From Candidatus Ferrigenium altingense (lineage in GTDB: Bacteria > Pseudomonadota > Gammaproteobacteria > Burkholderiales > Gallionellaceae), in NCBI GenBank assembly GCA_020621985.1, contig JAHRYS010000004.1:1-64000 (forward strand): 64,000 nucleotides of DNA, read 5' to 3'. Positions 15,160 to 24,480 of this stretch are shown here, piece after piece. The notes beneath the pieces were generated by a model. It had not been told where the DNA came from and did not search any database. It saw nothing but the letters and a program-made list of their open reading frames with translations. Made by a program: the position numbers and the translations under genes. Within the stretch, counting starts at the first letter, position 1. Each line of letters opens with the position of its first letter.

Positions 15160-16661
15160 AAACGTCGGAACCTTGTACGCTGGCGATATTCGGCGCGGGC
15201 GGCAATCTGAGCCGCCGCAAGCTGATTCCTGCGCTGTTCCGCCTGGAGATGGCAAAACGCCTGCCGGAGCAGATGGTGATCCTGGGTTGCGACATCGCGC
15301 TGCGGCAGCGCGACGAATGGTTGAGCATCGTTGCGGGGATCTTGCGGCCGGTCTATCCGCAGGGAATCGATGAAACCGCGCTGCAACGCTTTTGCGCGCG
15401 GCTGCATTATTTTGCAATCCCGCCCGGCGATGACGCGGCCTACTCGCGTTTGCAGCAGATGCTGGACGGGAATGCGGATTTCCCTCCGAACATGATCTAT
15501 TACATGGCGGTACGCCCGGCGGACTATCCCGCCATCGTCGAAAAGCTCGGCAATGTGGGCCTGCTCAAACAGAAGAACGGCTGGCGGCGCGTGGTGATCG
15601 AAAAACCCTTCGGCTACGATCTGCTCAGCGCGCAGACGCTGCAAGCGAGCCTGTACCGGCACCTGGACGAGCCGCAGATTTACCGCATCGACCATTACCT
15701 CGGCAAGGGCACGGTGCAGAACGTGATGGTGTTCCGCTTCGCCAACCTGCTGCTGGAGCCGCTGTGGAACCATCACTACATCGACCATGTGCAGATCACC
15801 CATTCCGAGACCCTGGGCATCGAGGGGCGCGCCGATTACTACGAAGGCGCCGGTGCGCTGCGCGACATGATCCAGAGCCATCTGCTGCAACTGCTGGCGC
15901 TGGTGGCGATGGAGCCGCCGGTGACGATGTCCGCCGAACACCTGCGCGACGAAAAAGTGAAGGTGCTGAAGGCGATTCGCCCGATCACGCAGAACGCGGT
16001 GCATGCCCACGCCTTCCGCGGCCAGTACGCCAGCGGCAGCATCGACGGCAAGCCGGTTCCCGGCTATCTGGAAGAACCCGGTGTGGCGGCGGACAGCACC
16101 ACGGAAACCTACGCGGCGCTCAAGCTGTTCATCGACAACTGGCGCTGGGCGGGGGTGCCGTTCTACCTGCGCACCGGCAAGCGCATGGCGGAAGGCAGCT
16201 CGGCGATCTGCGTGCGCTTCAAAAGCCCGCCGCAGGATTTGCTGCGCCACACGCGCCACGGCCCGCCGCAGCCGAACTGGATCATGCTCGGCATCCAGCC
16301 CAACGATTGCCTGAAAATGGAAATGCAGGTCAAGGTGCCCGGCTTGGACTTGCATACCCGCGCGATCAGCCTGGACGCCACGTACCGCAAGGGCGATGAC
16401 GAGGATTACGATGCTTACGAAGGGCTATTGCTGGATGTGATTCAGGGCGATCATTCGCTGTTCCTGCGCATCGACGAAGTGGAAGCGGCATGGCGCGTGG
16501 TCGATCCGATCCTCAAGGTATGGGCGATGGAACGCGATTTCATCAACGGCTATCCGGCGGGCAGTTGGGGGCCGCGCGGCACCTACCGGCTGTTCGACCG
16601 CGATGACCAGTTCTGGCGCCATTCGTTGAATCTGGACGGCGCTGATTTGCAGGCCTATTAA
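15156..16661 (+). CDS. zwf: Glucose-6-phosphate 1-dehydrogenase
   Basis: This is the first step of the oxidative pentose-phosphate pathway. The protein has 501 residues: the nucleotide-binding start FGAGGNLSRRKLIPALF (a variant of the usual GxxGDLA), EKPFGYD, and the active-site signature RIDHYLGKGTVQNVMVFRFAN with the catalytic His. It is translationally coupled to gnd by a 4-base overlap and followed after 4 bases by glk, so gnd-zwf-glk are one operon. Confidence 0.96.
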   Translation: MKTSEPCTLAIFGAGGNLSRRKLIPALFRLEMAKRLPEQMVILGCDIALRQRDEWLSIVAGILRPVYPQGIDETALQRFCARLHYFAIPPGDDAAYSRLQQMLDGNADFPPNMIYYMAVRPADYPAIVEKLGNVGLLKQKNGWRRVVIEKPFGYDLLSAQTLQASLYRHLDEPQIYRIDHYLGKGTVQNVMVFRFANLLLEPLWNHHYIDHVQITHSETLGIEGRADYYEGAGALRDMIQSHLLQLLALVAMEPPVTMSAEHLRDEKVKVLKAIRPITQNAVHAHAFRGQYASGSIDGKPVPGYLEEPGVAADSTTETYAALKLFIDNWRWAGVPFYLRTGKRMAEGSSAICVRFKSPPQDLLRHTRHGPPQPNWIMLGIQPNDCLKMEMQVKVPGLDLHTRAISLDATYRKGDDEDYDAYEGLLLDVIQGDHSLFLRIDEVEAAWRVVDPILKVWAMERDFINGYPAGSWGPRGTYRLFDRDDQFWRHSLNLDGADLQAY

Positions 16662-16665
16662 AATC

Positions 16666-17661
16666 ATGAACCGTTTTCTTGCAGGCGACATCGGCGGCAC
16701 CAAGACGCGCCTCGCGACCGTTGAAGTCACCGGCACGCAAGTGCGGATTGAGCGCGAAGCCGATTACCCGAGCCGCGATTACGCCAAATTTGCAGACTTG
16801 CTCGGCGACTTTCTGGCAGATGCTGATGTTCCCCGTCACGCGGCTTTCGGCGTCGCCGGCCCGGCGCGGGGCAGGGCGGTGCAAACCACCAATTTACCCT
16901 GGCGTATCGATGCCGATGCCTTGCAACGGCAGTTCGGTTTTGCGCATTGCACCCTGCTCAACGATCTGGAAGCGACTGCTTATGGCTTGCCGGCATTGGG
17001 CGCGGATGATTTGCTGACTTTGCAGGCCGGCGCGCCTGACGCCAGCGGCAATGTCGCCGTGATTGCCGCAGGAACCGGCTTGGGCGAGGCGGGCTTGTTT
17101 TGGGACGGGCAATGCCACCACCCGTTTGCCACGGAAGGCGGGCATGCCAGTTTCAGCCCGGGCGATGAACTGGAAATGTCGTTGCTGCGCTACCTGCAGC
17201 AACGGCATCAGCACATCAGTTGGGAGCGCGTGGTGTCCGGTATGGGCTTGCTCAGCCTGCATGAATTCCTGTGCTTGTATCGTCGCGTTGCCGTACCGCA
17301 ATGGCTGGCCGAAGAAATGCGCAACGGCGATGCGGCGGCCGCTATTGCCAGCGCCGCATTGTCCGGCCGCGATAAAATATGCATCAAAACGCTGGATTGG
17401 TTTGTGCGTCTGTACGGGGCGGAAGCGGGCAATCTCGCGCTCAAGGTGATGAGCAAAGGCGGCCTGTATCTGGGCGGCGGGATCGCGCCGAAAATATTGC
17501 CGCTGTTGCAGGATGGCGCGTTCCTCGATGCCTTCCTGAACAAGGGCCGGATGCGCTCATTGCTCGAAGCCATGCCGGTCAGGGTGATCCTGAACGACCG
17601 CGCCGCACTGTTCGGCGCGGCGTTGCGCGCCGCGCAACTGGCCAGTGACACACGATCCTAG
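16666..17661 (+). CDS. glk: Glucokinase
   Basis: It phosphorylates glucose with ATP. The protein has 331 residues with the phosphate-binding AGDIGGTKTRLATVEV at residues 6-21, the LNDLEATAYGLPAL block carrying the catalytic Asp, GTGLGEAGL and the metal/substrate segment TEGGHASF. This is the bacterial glucokinase family rather than the ROK family. It is the last gene of the gnd-zwf-glk operon; a hairpin repeat follows 17 bp after its stop. Confidence 0.94.
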   Translation: MNRFLAGDIGGTKTRLATVEVTGTQVRIEREADYPSRDYAKFADLLGDFLADADVPRHAAFGVAGPARGRAVQTTNLPWRIDADALQRQFGFAHCTLLNDLEATAYGLPALGADDLLTLQAGAPDASGNVAVIAAGTGLGEAGLFWDGQCHHPFATEGGHASFSPGDELEMSLLRYLQQRHQHISWERVVSGMGLLSLHEFLCLYRRVAVPQWLAEEMRNGDAAAAIASAALSGRDKICIKTLDWFVRLYGAEAGNLALKVMSKGGLYLGGGIAPKILPLLQDGAFLDAFLNKGRMRSLLEAMPVRVILNDRAALFGAALRAAQLASDTRS

Positions 17662-17677
17662 AAAAAACAGTTGTCCG

Positions 17678-17739
17678 CATAACCAGCGACTTTGCTGGCG
17701 TTTTTTGCCAGCTTAGTCGAATGGCTAGTAGTTACATCA
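17678..17739 (+). repeat. 62-bp hairpin repeat, copy 1
   Basis: It shares CATAACCAGCGAC at the start, then a stem (GCTGGC/GCCAGC) with a T-rich loop, then TTAGTCGAATGGCTAGTAGTT and a final ATCA. Related copies are at 27277, 42716, 46411 (reverse) and 62811. Stem bases differ between copies but stay paired. It lies after glk and could also act as a terminator there. Confidence 0.8.
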
Positions 17740-17862
17740 GATTACACAGATTACGCAAGATTAAACAAAGGATTGTCGAGATGAATTGGATAACCATTCG
17801 TGTGATGCATCAATTAGCGGTAACTGCTTCAAATCTGTGTGAATCTGCGTAATCTGCGGATT
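17738..17862. repeat. Imperfect inverted repeat element (AGATTACACAGATTACGCA type)
   Basis: An imperfect terminal inverted repeat begins CAGATTACACAGATTACGCA at 17739 and is matched by the complement of AATCTGTGTGAATCTGCGTAATCTG near 17832-17858. The spacer of about 70 bp has no gene. Similar AGATTACNCAGATT repeats are common dispersed intergenic sequences in proteobacteria. It adjoins hairpin-repeat copy 1. Confidence 0.5.
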
Positions 17863-17879
17863 GAACTGCGGTATTAAGG

Positions 17880-18575
17880 ATGATGAATATCGTTAATTTG
17901 CCTAATGCACAGGCCGTCTTTGTGCATGACGATCCGGAAGGGCTGAGCGCCTCGGTCGCGCAACGCGTTGCGGAATTGGCCGCGCAGGCGATTGTGGCGC
18001 GCGGCGTATTTCATCTCGCCTTGGCCGGCGGCGAAACGCCGCGCCGTTGCTATGAAAAGCTGCGCCACCTGCCTGTCGACTGGACGCATGTGCAGGTTTA
18101 TTTCGGCGACGAGCGTTGCCTGCCTGTCGGCGATCCCCAACGCAACGACCGCATGGCCCGCGAGGTCCTGCTGGAGCATGTCGCCATTCCGCCGGACAAC
18201 GTCCACGCCATTCCGGCCGAACTCGGCGCGTGCGCAGCGGCGGCCAGGTATGCAGCCGTACTGGAGCATGTTGTACCGCTCGATCTGGTGCTACTCGGCA
18301 TGGGCGAGGATGGGCATATTGCCAGCCTGTTTCCGGGCAATCCGGCAACGGACAGCGCGGCGGCGACCGTGCCGGTATTCGATGCCCCCAAGCCGCCCGC
18401 CGAGCGGGTTTCGCTGGGCATAGGTACATTGAATGCGGCACGGCAGCGCATCTTCCTGGTAGCCGGGGCGGGTAAGCGTGATGCACTGGAACAGATTTTG
18501 CAGGGGAAATCGCTGCCTGCGGCGCTCGTTACGGCCGCCGAGTGGCATCTCGATCGCGCCGCATTACCAGAGTGA
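17880..18575 (+). CDS. pgl: 6-phosphogluconolactonase (DevB type)
   Basis: It hydrolyses 6-phosphogluconolactone between Zwf and Gnd. The protein has 231 residues with LALAGGETPRRCYEKL, YFGDERCLPVGDPQRNDRM and the signature LGMGEDGHIASLFPG. Two in-frame ATGs (17880, 17883) follow a weak AAGG. It is separated from glk by 218 bp of repeat DNA but completes the oxidative pentose-phosphate set of this region. Confidence 0.94.
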   Translation: MMNIVNLPNAQAVFVHDDPEGLSASVAQRVAELAAQAIVARGVFHLALAGGETPRRCYEKLRHLPVDWTHVQVYFGDERCLPVGDPQRNDRMAREVLLEHVAIPPDNVHAIPAELGACAAAARYAAVLEHVVPLDLVLLGMGEDGHIASLFPGNPATDSAAATVPVFDAPKPPAERVSLGIGTLNAARQRIFLVAGAGKRDALEQILQGKSLPAALVTAAEWHLDRAALPE

Positions 18576-18626
18576 TGAGAACACTGCTTGCACACCGCAA
18601 AATTCTGGAGAGCAGGGTAGTTACGC

Positions 18627-18632
18627 TATAAT
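18627..18632 (+). promoter_or_regulatory. -10 box upstream of the second phosphorylase
   Basis: A consensus TATAAT lies 50 bp before the start of the alpha-glucan phosphorylase gene. The -35 region is poor (TGGAGA), so strength or an activator need is uncertain. Confidence 0.35.
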
Positions 18633-18681
18633 CCGCATCTCCGCGCAAATACAATTTTGACTTTTTACTGGGCATAAAACC

Positions 18682-21243
18682 ATGGAAAAAAGTACCTCAT
18701 ATATTCTGCAAGTCCGCCCGAAAATTCCCGCGCGCTTGGCGCGTCTTGAAGAACTCGCGAACAACCTCTGGTATAGCTGGGACAATCCCACCCGCGCGCT
18801 ATTTGCACGTCTGCATCCGGGTTTATGGAAGGCCACCGGGCAAAGCCCGAAAGCATTCCTGAAGCGCGTGGATGAACAACGCCTGCTGGATGCGGTAGAA
18901 GACCAGGTATTCATCGGCAATCTCAACCGCGTGCTGGCGGCCTACGATACTTACCATGATTACCGTTTGCCGCCGAGCGGTTCCGATTTGCTGCGCAAAG
19001 ACGATTTGGTCGCCTACTTCTGCGCCGAATTCGGTTTTCACGAAAGCCTGCCGATTTATTCGGGCGGCTTGGGTATTCTGGCGGGCGATCACTGCAAGGC
19101 GGCGAGCGACTTGCGCCTGCCGTTCGTCGGCGTCGGCTTGCTGTACCGCCAGGGCTATTTTCACCAGACCATAGACGGCGACGGCAACCAGATCGCCACC
19201 AACCATGACTCGCATTTCGAAGACCTGCCCATCACTCCGGCCAAACGCACCGACGGCTCCGAAGCCTACACCTCGGTAAATCTGCCCAATCGCAAGCTCG
19301 ACATCAAGATATGGCAGGCCAGAATCGGACACATCACGCTGTACCTGCTGGACACCGATCTGGAAAGCAACAATGTGCATGACCGCGACATCACGCACCG
19401 CCTGTATGGCGGCGACAAGGTGACGCGTATCGAGCAGGAGATCGTGCTCGGCATCGGCGGCGTGCTTGCGTTGCAGGAACTCGGAATCAGGCCGACGGTA
19501 TGGCATATCAACGAGGGGCATGCGGCATTCCTGGCACTGGAAAGAATCCGCCAGAAAATCGCTGATGAAGGCCTGGATTTTCCAGCCGCGCTCGAATATG
19601 TGGCGGTCAACACCATCTTTACCACGCATACCCCGGTGCCGGCCGGGCATGACCATTTCAACGAAGGCATGGTGCAGGCGTACTTCGAGCACTATTACCC
19701 GGAACTCAAGCTGAGCCGCGAGGAGTTTCTGGCGCTTGGCCGCGCCAAGGACAGCCCCGATTTCAACATGACGGCACTGGCGATCCGCTGCACGCGTTTC
19801 AACAACGGCGTATCGCGCATCCACGGCGATGTGTCATCGACTATCTGCAGCGACATGTGGCCGGAAATCGAGCACAAGGAAAACCCGATGACTTACGTCA
19901 CCAACGGCGTCCATGCGCCGACTTTCCTGGCGACCGAGTGGATCGAGGTGTTCGAACGCCAGCTCGGGCTGGAATGGAGTGCGCGCATGAACGACGTGGA
20001 ATTCTGGGAAGGCGTCAAGCGCATCCCGGACCACCTGTTCTGGAGCGCGCGCCAATCGCTGAAGGCGAAGATGCTGAACATGGTGCGCGAACGCATCAGT
20101 GCGCAGCATTTCCGCAATCACGGCTCCGAGGCGCACCTGGATCGCCTGCTCAAATACGTCAATCCGGAAAATCCCAACATTCTCACCATCGGCTTCGCGC
20201 GCCGCTTTGCGACCTACAAGCGCGCGACCATGCTGTTCGGCGACCTGGATTGGCTGCGCGAAATCCTGAACAACCCGGAGCGCCCGGTGGTGTTCATCTT
20301 TGCCGGCAAGGCCCATCCGGCGGACATTCCCGGCCAGGATCTGATCCGCCGCATCACCCACATTTCCAAGATGCCCGAATTTGTCGGCAAGATATTGATG
20401 GTGGAAGGCTACGATCTGGCCTTGGCGCGCAAGCTGGTTTCCGGGGTGGATGTCTGGTTGAACAATCCGCTGTATCCGCTGGAAGCGAGCGGCACATCCG
20501 GCATGAAGGCAGGCATTAACGGCACTATCAACCTGTCCGTGCTGGATGGCTGGTGGGGCGAGAGCTATGACGGCAAGAACGGCTGGGCGATCAAGCCGGT
20601 ATCGGAATCGCTGAGCGAAGAAGTCCGCACGCGCGAGGAAACCAGCACCCTCTACGAACTGCTGCAGGACCAGGTCGTGCCGCTGTATTACGAGCACAGC
20701 AAAATGGGTTTGTCTCCAGATTGGGTGAAGATGTCCAAACGCTCGATGGCCACCATCATGCCGCGCTTCAATTCCAAGCGCATGGTGAGCGAATATCTCG
20801 CCAAATGCTACCTGCCGGCCAGCAAGCAGCACCGCCTATACCAGCAAGACCACTATGAAAACGCGCAAATCATCGCCGACTGGAAGGCGCGCATCCGCCA
20901 CGCCTGGCCGGGTGTCGCATTGCGCCGCCAGGATACGGAACAGAAAGAAATAAACTATGGCGATAGCCTGCGTTTTGAAGTGGCGGTCAGGCTGGACGGC
21001 CTCCAGCCCGGCGACGTGGTCGTGGAGATGTTGCTGGGCTTGTTTACCAAACGCGAAAAATTGCAGCACTCGCGCCGCTACCGTTTTGAAGCCACCGATA
21101 CAATGACCGAGGCGGGCGAAACCGTATTCGCGCTGGAAATACAGCCGGAGAAATGCGGCAAGCTGGAATACCGCGTTCGCGCCTACCCCTGCCATGAGAT
21201 GCTGACTCATCCGTTTGAACTGGGCATGATGCGCTGGCTGTAA
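18682..21243 (+). CDS. Alpha-glucan phosphorylase (GT35, second subfamily)
   Basis: The protein has 853 residues and begins with an N-terminal domain typical of the alpha-glucan phosphorylase subfamily (LARLEELANNLWYSWDNPTRALF). ESLPIYSGGLGILAGDHCKAASDL follows, then HINEGHAAFLALERIR and the cofactor-lysine block EASGTSGMKAGINGTINLSVLDGWWGE. It phosphorolyses alpha-1,4-glucans or maltodextrins. It lies just before glgA and differs in sequence from the classic GlgP at 11604, so the cell has two phosphorylases, probably with different chain-length preferences (inference). Confidence 0.93.
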   Translation: MEKSTSYILQVRPKIPARLARLEELANNLWYSWDNPTRALFARLHPGLWKATGQSPKAFLKRVDEQRLLDAVEDQVFIGNLNRVLAAYDTYHDYRLPPSGSDLLRKDDLVAYFCAEFGFHESLPIYSGGLGILAGDHCKAASDLRLPFVGVGLLYRQGYFHQTIDGDGNQIATNHDSHFEDLPITPAKRTDGSEAYTSVNLPNRKLDIKIWQARIGHITLYLLDTDLESNNVHDRDITHRLYGGDKVTRIEQEIVLGIGGVLALQELGIRPTVWHINEGHAAFLALERIRQKIADEGLDFPAALEYVAVNTIFTTHTPVPAGHDHFNEGMVQAYFEHYYPELKLSREEFLALGRAKDSPDFNMTALAIRCTRFNNGVSRIHGDVSSTICSDMWPEIEHKENPMTYVTNGVHAPTFLATEWIEVFERQLGLEWSARMNDVEFWEGVKRIPDHLFWSARQSLKAKMLNMVRERISAQHFRNHGSEAHLDRLLKYVNPENPNILTIGFARRFATYKRATMLFGDLDWLREILNNPERPVVFIFAGKAHPADIPGQDLIRRITHISKMPEFVGKILMVEGYDLALARKLVSGVDVWLNNPLYPLEASGTSGMKAGINGTINLSVLDGWWGESYDGKNGWAIKPVSESLSEEVRTREETSTLYELLQDQVVPLYYEHSKMGLSPDWVKMSKRSMATIMPRFNSKRMVSEYLAKCYLPASKQHRLYQQDHYENAQIIADWKARIRHAWPGVALRRQDTEQKEINYGDSLRFEVAVRLDGLQPGDVVVEMLLGLFTKREKLQHSRRYRFEATDTMTEAGETVFALEIQPEKCGKLEYRVRAYPCHEMLTHPFELGMMRWL

Positions 21244-21246
21244 CCC

Positions 21247-21478
21247 AGGCCTCCGCACAGCTACTGCGCTTGGTGATACTGCGTCGAAAAGTGGCTCAAA
21301 ACCCTCATGTATAACCACATACATTCCGGTTTTTCGCCACTTTTCTCCTTGTGGCACTTGCGACACGTTAGCCGAAGGCCAGATTGCGGGAGCAGGTGCC
21401 AGCGGGCATTCCCGCCCCGGATGCTTCGCAACGCCGTGTCATGCCCGCACCTGCGCTCGCTACGCTGTGCGGAGGCCT
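21247..21478. repeat. 232-bp MITE-like element with 15-bp perfect terminal inverted repeats
   Basis: AGGCCTCCGCACAGC (21247-21261) is perfectly complemented by GCTGTGCGGAGGCCT (21464-21478). An internal imperfect inverted repeat (GAAAAGTGG at 21288, CCACTTTTC at 21338) surrounds a short loop. There is no coding capacity. It occupies nearly the whole gap between the phosphorylase and glgA and must affect their co-transcription. Confidence 0.65.
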
Positions 21479-21503
21479 TCAACATTTAAGATGAAAGTTT
21501 GAA

Positions 21504-22958
<1,455 letters not shown>

Positions 22959-22981
22959 GACAGGCTGCCGGTGAAAAAAGA

Positions 22982-23009
22982 TTGCCAACCGCATCGCACC
23001 TGATACAAT
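22982..23009 (+). promoter_or_regulatory. Promoter of the toxin-antitoxin operon
   Basis: TTGCCA (22982-22987) and TACAAT (23004-23009) are separated by 16 bp. They are followed by a TGGTCAGACTGACTAGA dyad that may be the autoregulatory operator, then GGAGGT and the antitoxin ATG. Confidence 0.6.
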
Positions 23010-23039
23010 CTGGTCAGACTGACTAGATTAGGAGGTATC

Positions 23040-23288
23040 ATGCAAACATGGCAGCTTCAGGAAGCCAAGGGCAAATTCAGCGAGGTCGTTAAGCGCGCAC
23101 AAAGCCAGGGGCCGCAGAACATCACCGTGCATGGCGAAGCCGTCGCCGTGCTGATTTCCCGCCGCGACTACCTGAAGCTCACGCACCCCAAACCCGGCTT
23201 GGTGGAATTCCTGCGGGCATCGCCGCTCGCGGGCAGCGACCTCAAGATTACGCGCGAACAGACCAATACGCGCGAAATCAAGCTATGA
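23040..23288 (+). CDS. Phd/YefM-type antitoxin
   Basis: The protein has 82 residues. It starts TWQLQEAKGKFSEVVKRAQSQGPQNITVHGEAVAVLISRRDY, the DNA-binding N-domain of the Phd/YefM family. The short C-terminal tail (ITREQTNTREIKL) should wrap the toxin. Its stop overlaps the toxin start (ATGA). It neutralises the PIN toxin and represses its own operon in known systems. Confidence 0.9.
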   Translation: MQTWQLQEAKGKFSEVVKRAQSQGPQNITVHGEAVAVLISRRDYLKLTHPKPGLVEFLRASPLAGSDLKITREQTNTREIKL

Positions 23289-23695
23289 GCTACCTGCTCG
23301 ACACCAACGTCATATCGGAACTGGTGCGCGCCAAACCCGCCAAGGCCGTGCTGGCGTGGTTCGAGAATATTCCCTCCGAAGCCTTGCACATCAGCGTGCT
23401 GACCCTGGGCGAAATCCGTAAAGGCATCGAACAACTGCCGGAAAGCGCGCGTCGCGAAAAGCTCCGGCTGTGGCTCGAACATGACCTAGCCGATTGGTTC
23501 GGCCCCCGGATATTGTCGGTAGATGCGCCGGTGGCAGACCGCTGGGGCAGGCTGATCGCGCAGATGGGGCGGCCCGTCCCCAGCATCGACAGCCTGCTGG
23601 CCGCCACCGCCTTGCATCACGAACTGCGCATCGTCACGCGTAACCAGAAAGATTTCGATTACCCCGGGTTAGAGGTCGTTAACCCGTGGGGGTAG
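23285..23695 (+). CDS. PIN-domain toxin (VapC/FitB-like)
   Basis: The protein has 136 residues. PIN acidic residues are visible: LLDTNVISEL (Asp6), LTLGEIRKGIE (Glu), PSIDSLLAATALHHELRIVTRNQKDF (two Asp). VapC-type toxins are RNases that cut tRNA or rRNA. It is paired with a Phd-type rather than VapB-type antitoxin, a frequent mixed pairing. Confidence 0.9.
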   Translation: MSYLLDTNVISELVRAKPAKAVLAWFENIPSEALHISVLTLGEIRKGIEQLPESARREKLRLWLEHDLADWFGPRILSVDAPVADRWGRLIAQMGRPVPSIDSLLAATALHHELRIVTRNQKDFDYPGLEVVNPWG

Positions 23696-23805
23696 ATTTG
23701 CAATCGAGGAGGTAAAAACGATGTTCCAGCTTAGCCGGCAAGCCCTTTCAGAATATCCGGCGGTTTTACCATCGAATATACGTTAGCGGCCATGGGGAAA
23801 TTTGC

Positions 23806-24411
23806 GTGAAGAAGAAAAGTTTCTTTGAATCTGACAAGTTCGCCAAGGTATTGGCAGAAGATGTCATTCGTGCAAAACAGCGAATGGAAGACGATCCATC
23901 TGACTTTCATCGGAGGGAATTTGTTAGAACAACGTACTCCGCAATTGAAGCCCAATCTTGGCAGTTAAGGATGTATTTAATTGAGCATGTCATAGATAAA
24001 AAGACGGCATCGGTTCATGAAATATCTGCCCTAAAGGAAGAGTCATACGCCATAAATGATAAGGGCGAGATATATATTCAACCGAGAGGCTACTCTCTTA
24101 AGGTGGGTCTTCGTCTTGTCTTCTCTGTTCTAAAAAATCACGAAGTTCCAATTCAAATAGACTTTGGCTCTGCGGAGTGGATGAATATTGATCATGCCTT
24201 GAAGATAAGAAATCGCGTAATACACCCCAAAAGTATGACGGATATTTCCGTATCGAAAGAAGAGGCTGAGTGCTGCTATCAGGCCTTTGTCTATGTGAAC
24301 AACATACTACTCAGCACAATTCTTGGTTCTGCATTTGCTGGAATAAATGCTGAAATAAATAAGTTGCTGGCAGGCAAGAATAAAAGTTCGTTTTTTTCGT
24401 CGGCAAAGTAA
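23806..24411 (+). CDS. HEPN-motif protein in the cassette (201 aa)
   Basis: It starts with GTG at 23806. The protein is mostly helical and has an R-x4-H motif at Arg135-His140 (KIRNRVIHPKS), the hallmark of HEPN-fold RNases used in toxins and defence. An earlier helix carries RTTYSAIEAQSWQLR, which fits the first long HEPN helix. No partner antitoxin gene is seen in the cassette. Base composition is clearly AT-richer than the neighbours, in line with transfer. The specific family is not recognised; RNase activity is inference from the motif. Confidence 0.7.
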   Translation: MKKKSFFESDKFAKVLAEDVIRAKQRMEDDPSDFHRREFVRTTYSAIEAQSWQLRMYLIEHVIDKKTASVHEISALKEESYAINDKGEIYIQPRGYSLKVGLRLVFSVLKNHEVPIQIDFGSAEWMNIDHALKIRNRVIHPKSMTDISVSKEEAECCYQAFVYVNNILLSTILGSAFAGINAEINKLLAGKNKSSFFSSAK

Positions 24412-24422
24412 AGTGGACTGGC

Positions 24423-24480
24423 CGCTAACCCTACGCTCAAGCGGGACTGCCCAGAAGCGGGCTGCCCCTCAATTTGAACA
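24423..24480 (+). repeat. attC-like recombination site
   Basis: R'' CGCTAAC is followed by CCTAC and GCTCAAGC (L''-like). Then come complementary arms GGGACTGCCC and GGGCTGCCCC around a short AGAAGC loop, and a closing arm TCAATTTGAAC. This is the layout of integron attC sites. The expected final GTTRRRY is degenerate (CATTACT) and runs into the recQ stop. The 58-base length is at the low end for attC. Confidence 0.6.

Larger units (their letters stand above)
23782..24480 (+). mobile_element. Solitary integron-like gene cassette
   Basis: The left boundary is GTTAGCGGCCA (23782-23792), an R'-type core GTTRRRY. The right side has its complement TGGCCGCTAAC (24419-24429) opening an attC-like site. 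Between them lies one AT-rich gene on the forward strand, as in integron cassettes. No integron integrase is in the window, and the cassette ends at the recQ stop codon. Insertion of a single cassette at a secondary site is the best reading. The terminal core is degenerate, so it may no longer be mobile. Confidence 0.6.

Noticed and set aside
15087..16355. Long minus-strand open frame opposite zwf
   Set aside because: zwf has complete catalytic motifs; the opposite frame has composition typical of shadow frames.
23701..23781. attI or an upstream attC before the cassette
   Set aside because: There are small dyads (CGATG/CATCG, GCCGG/CCGGC) but no R''-type core or integrase gene, so I cannot support an integron platform.
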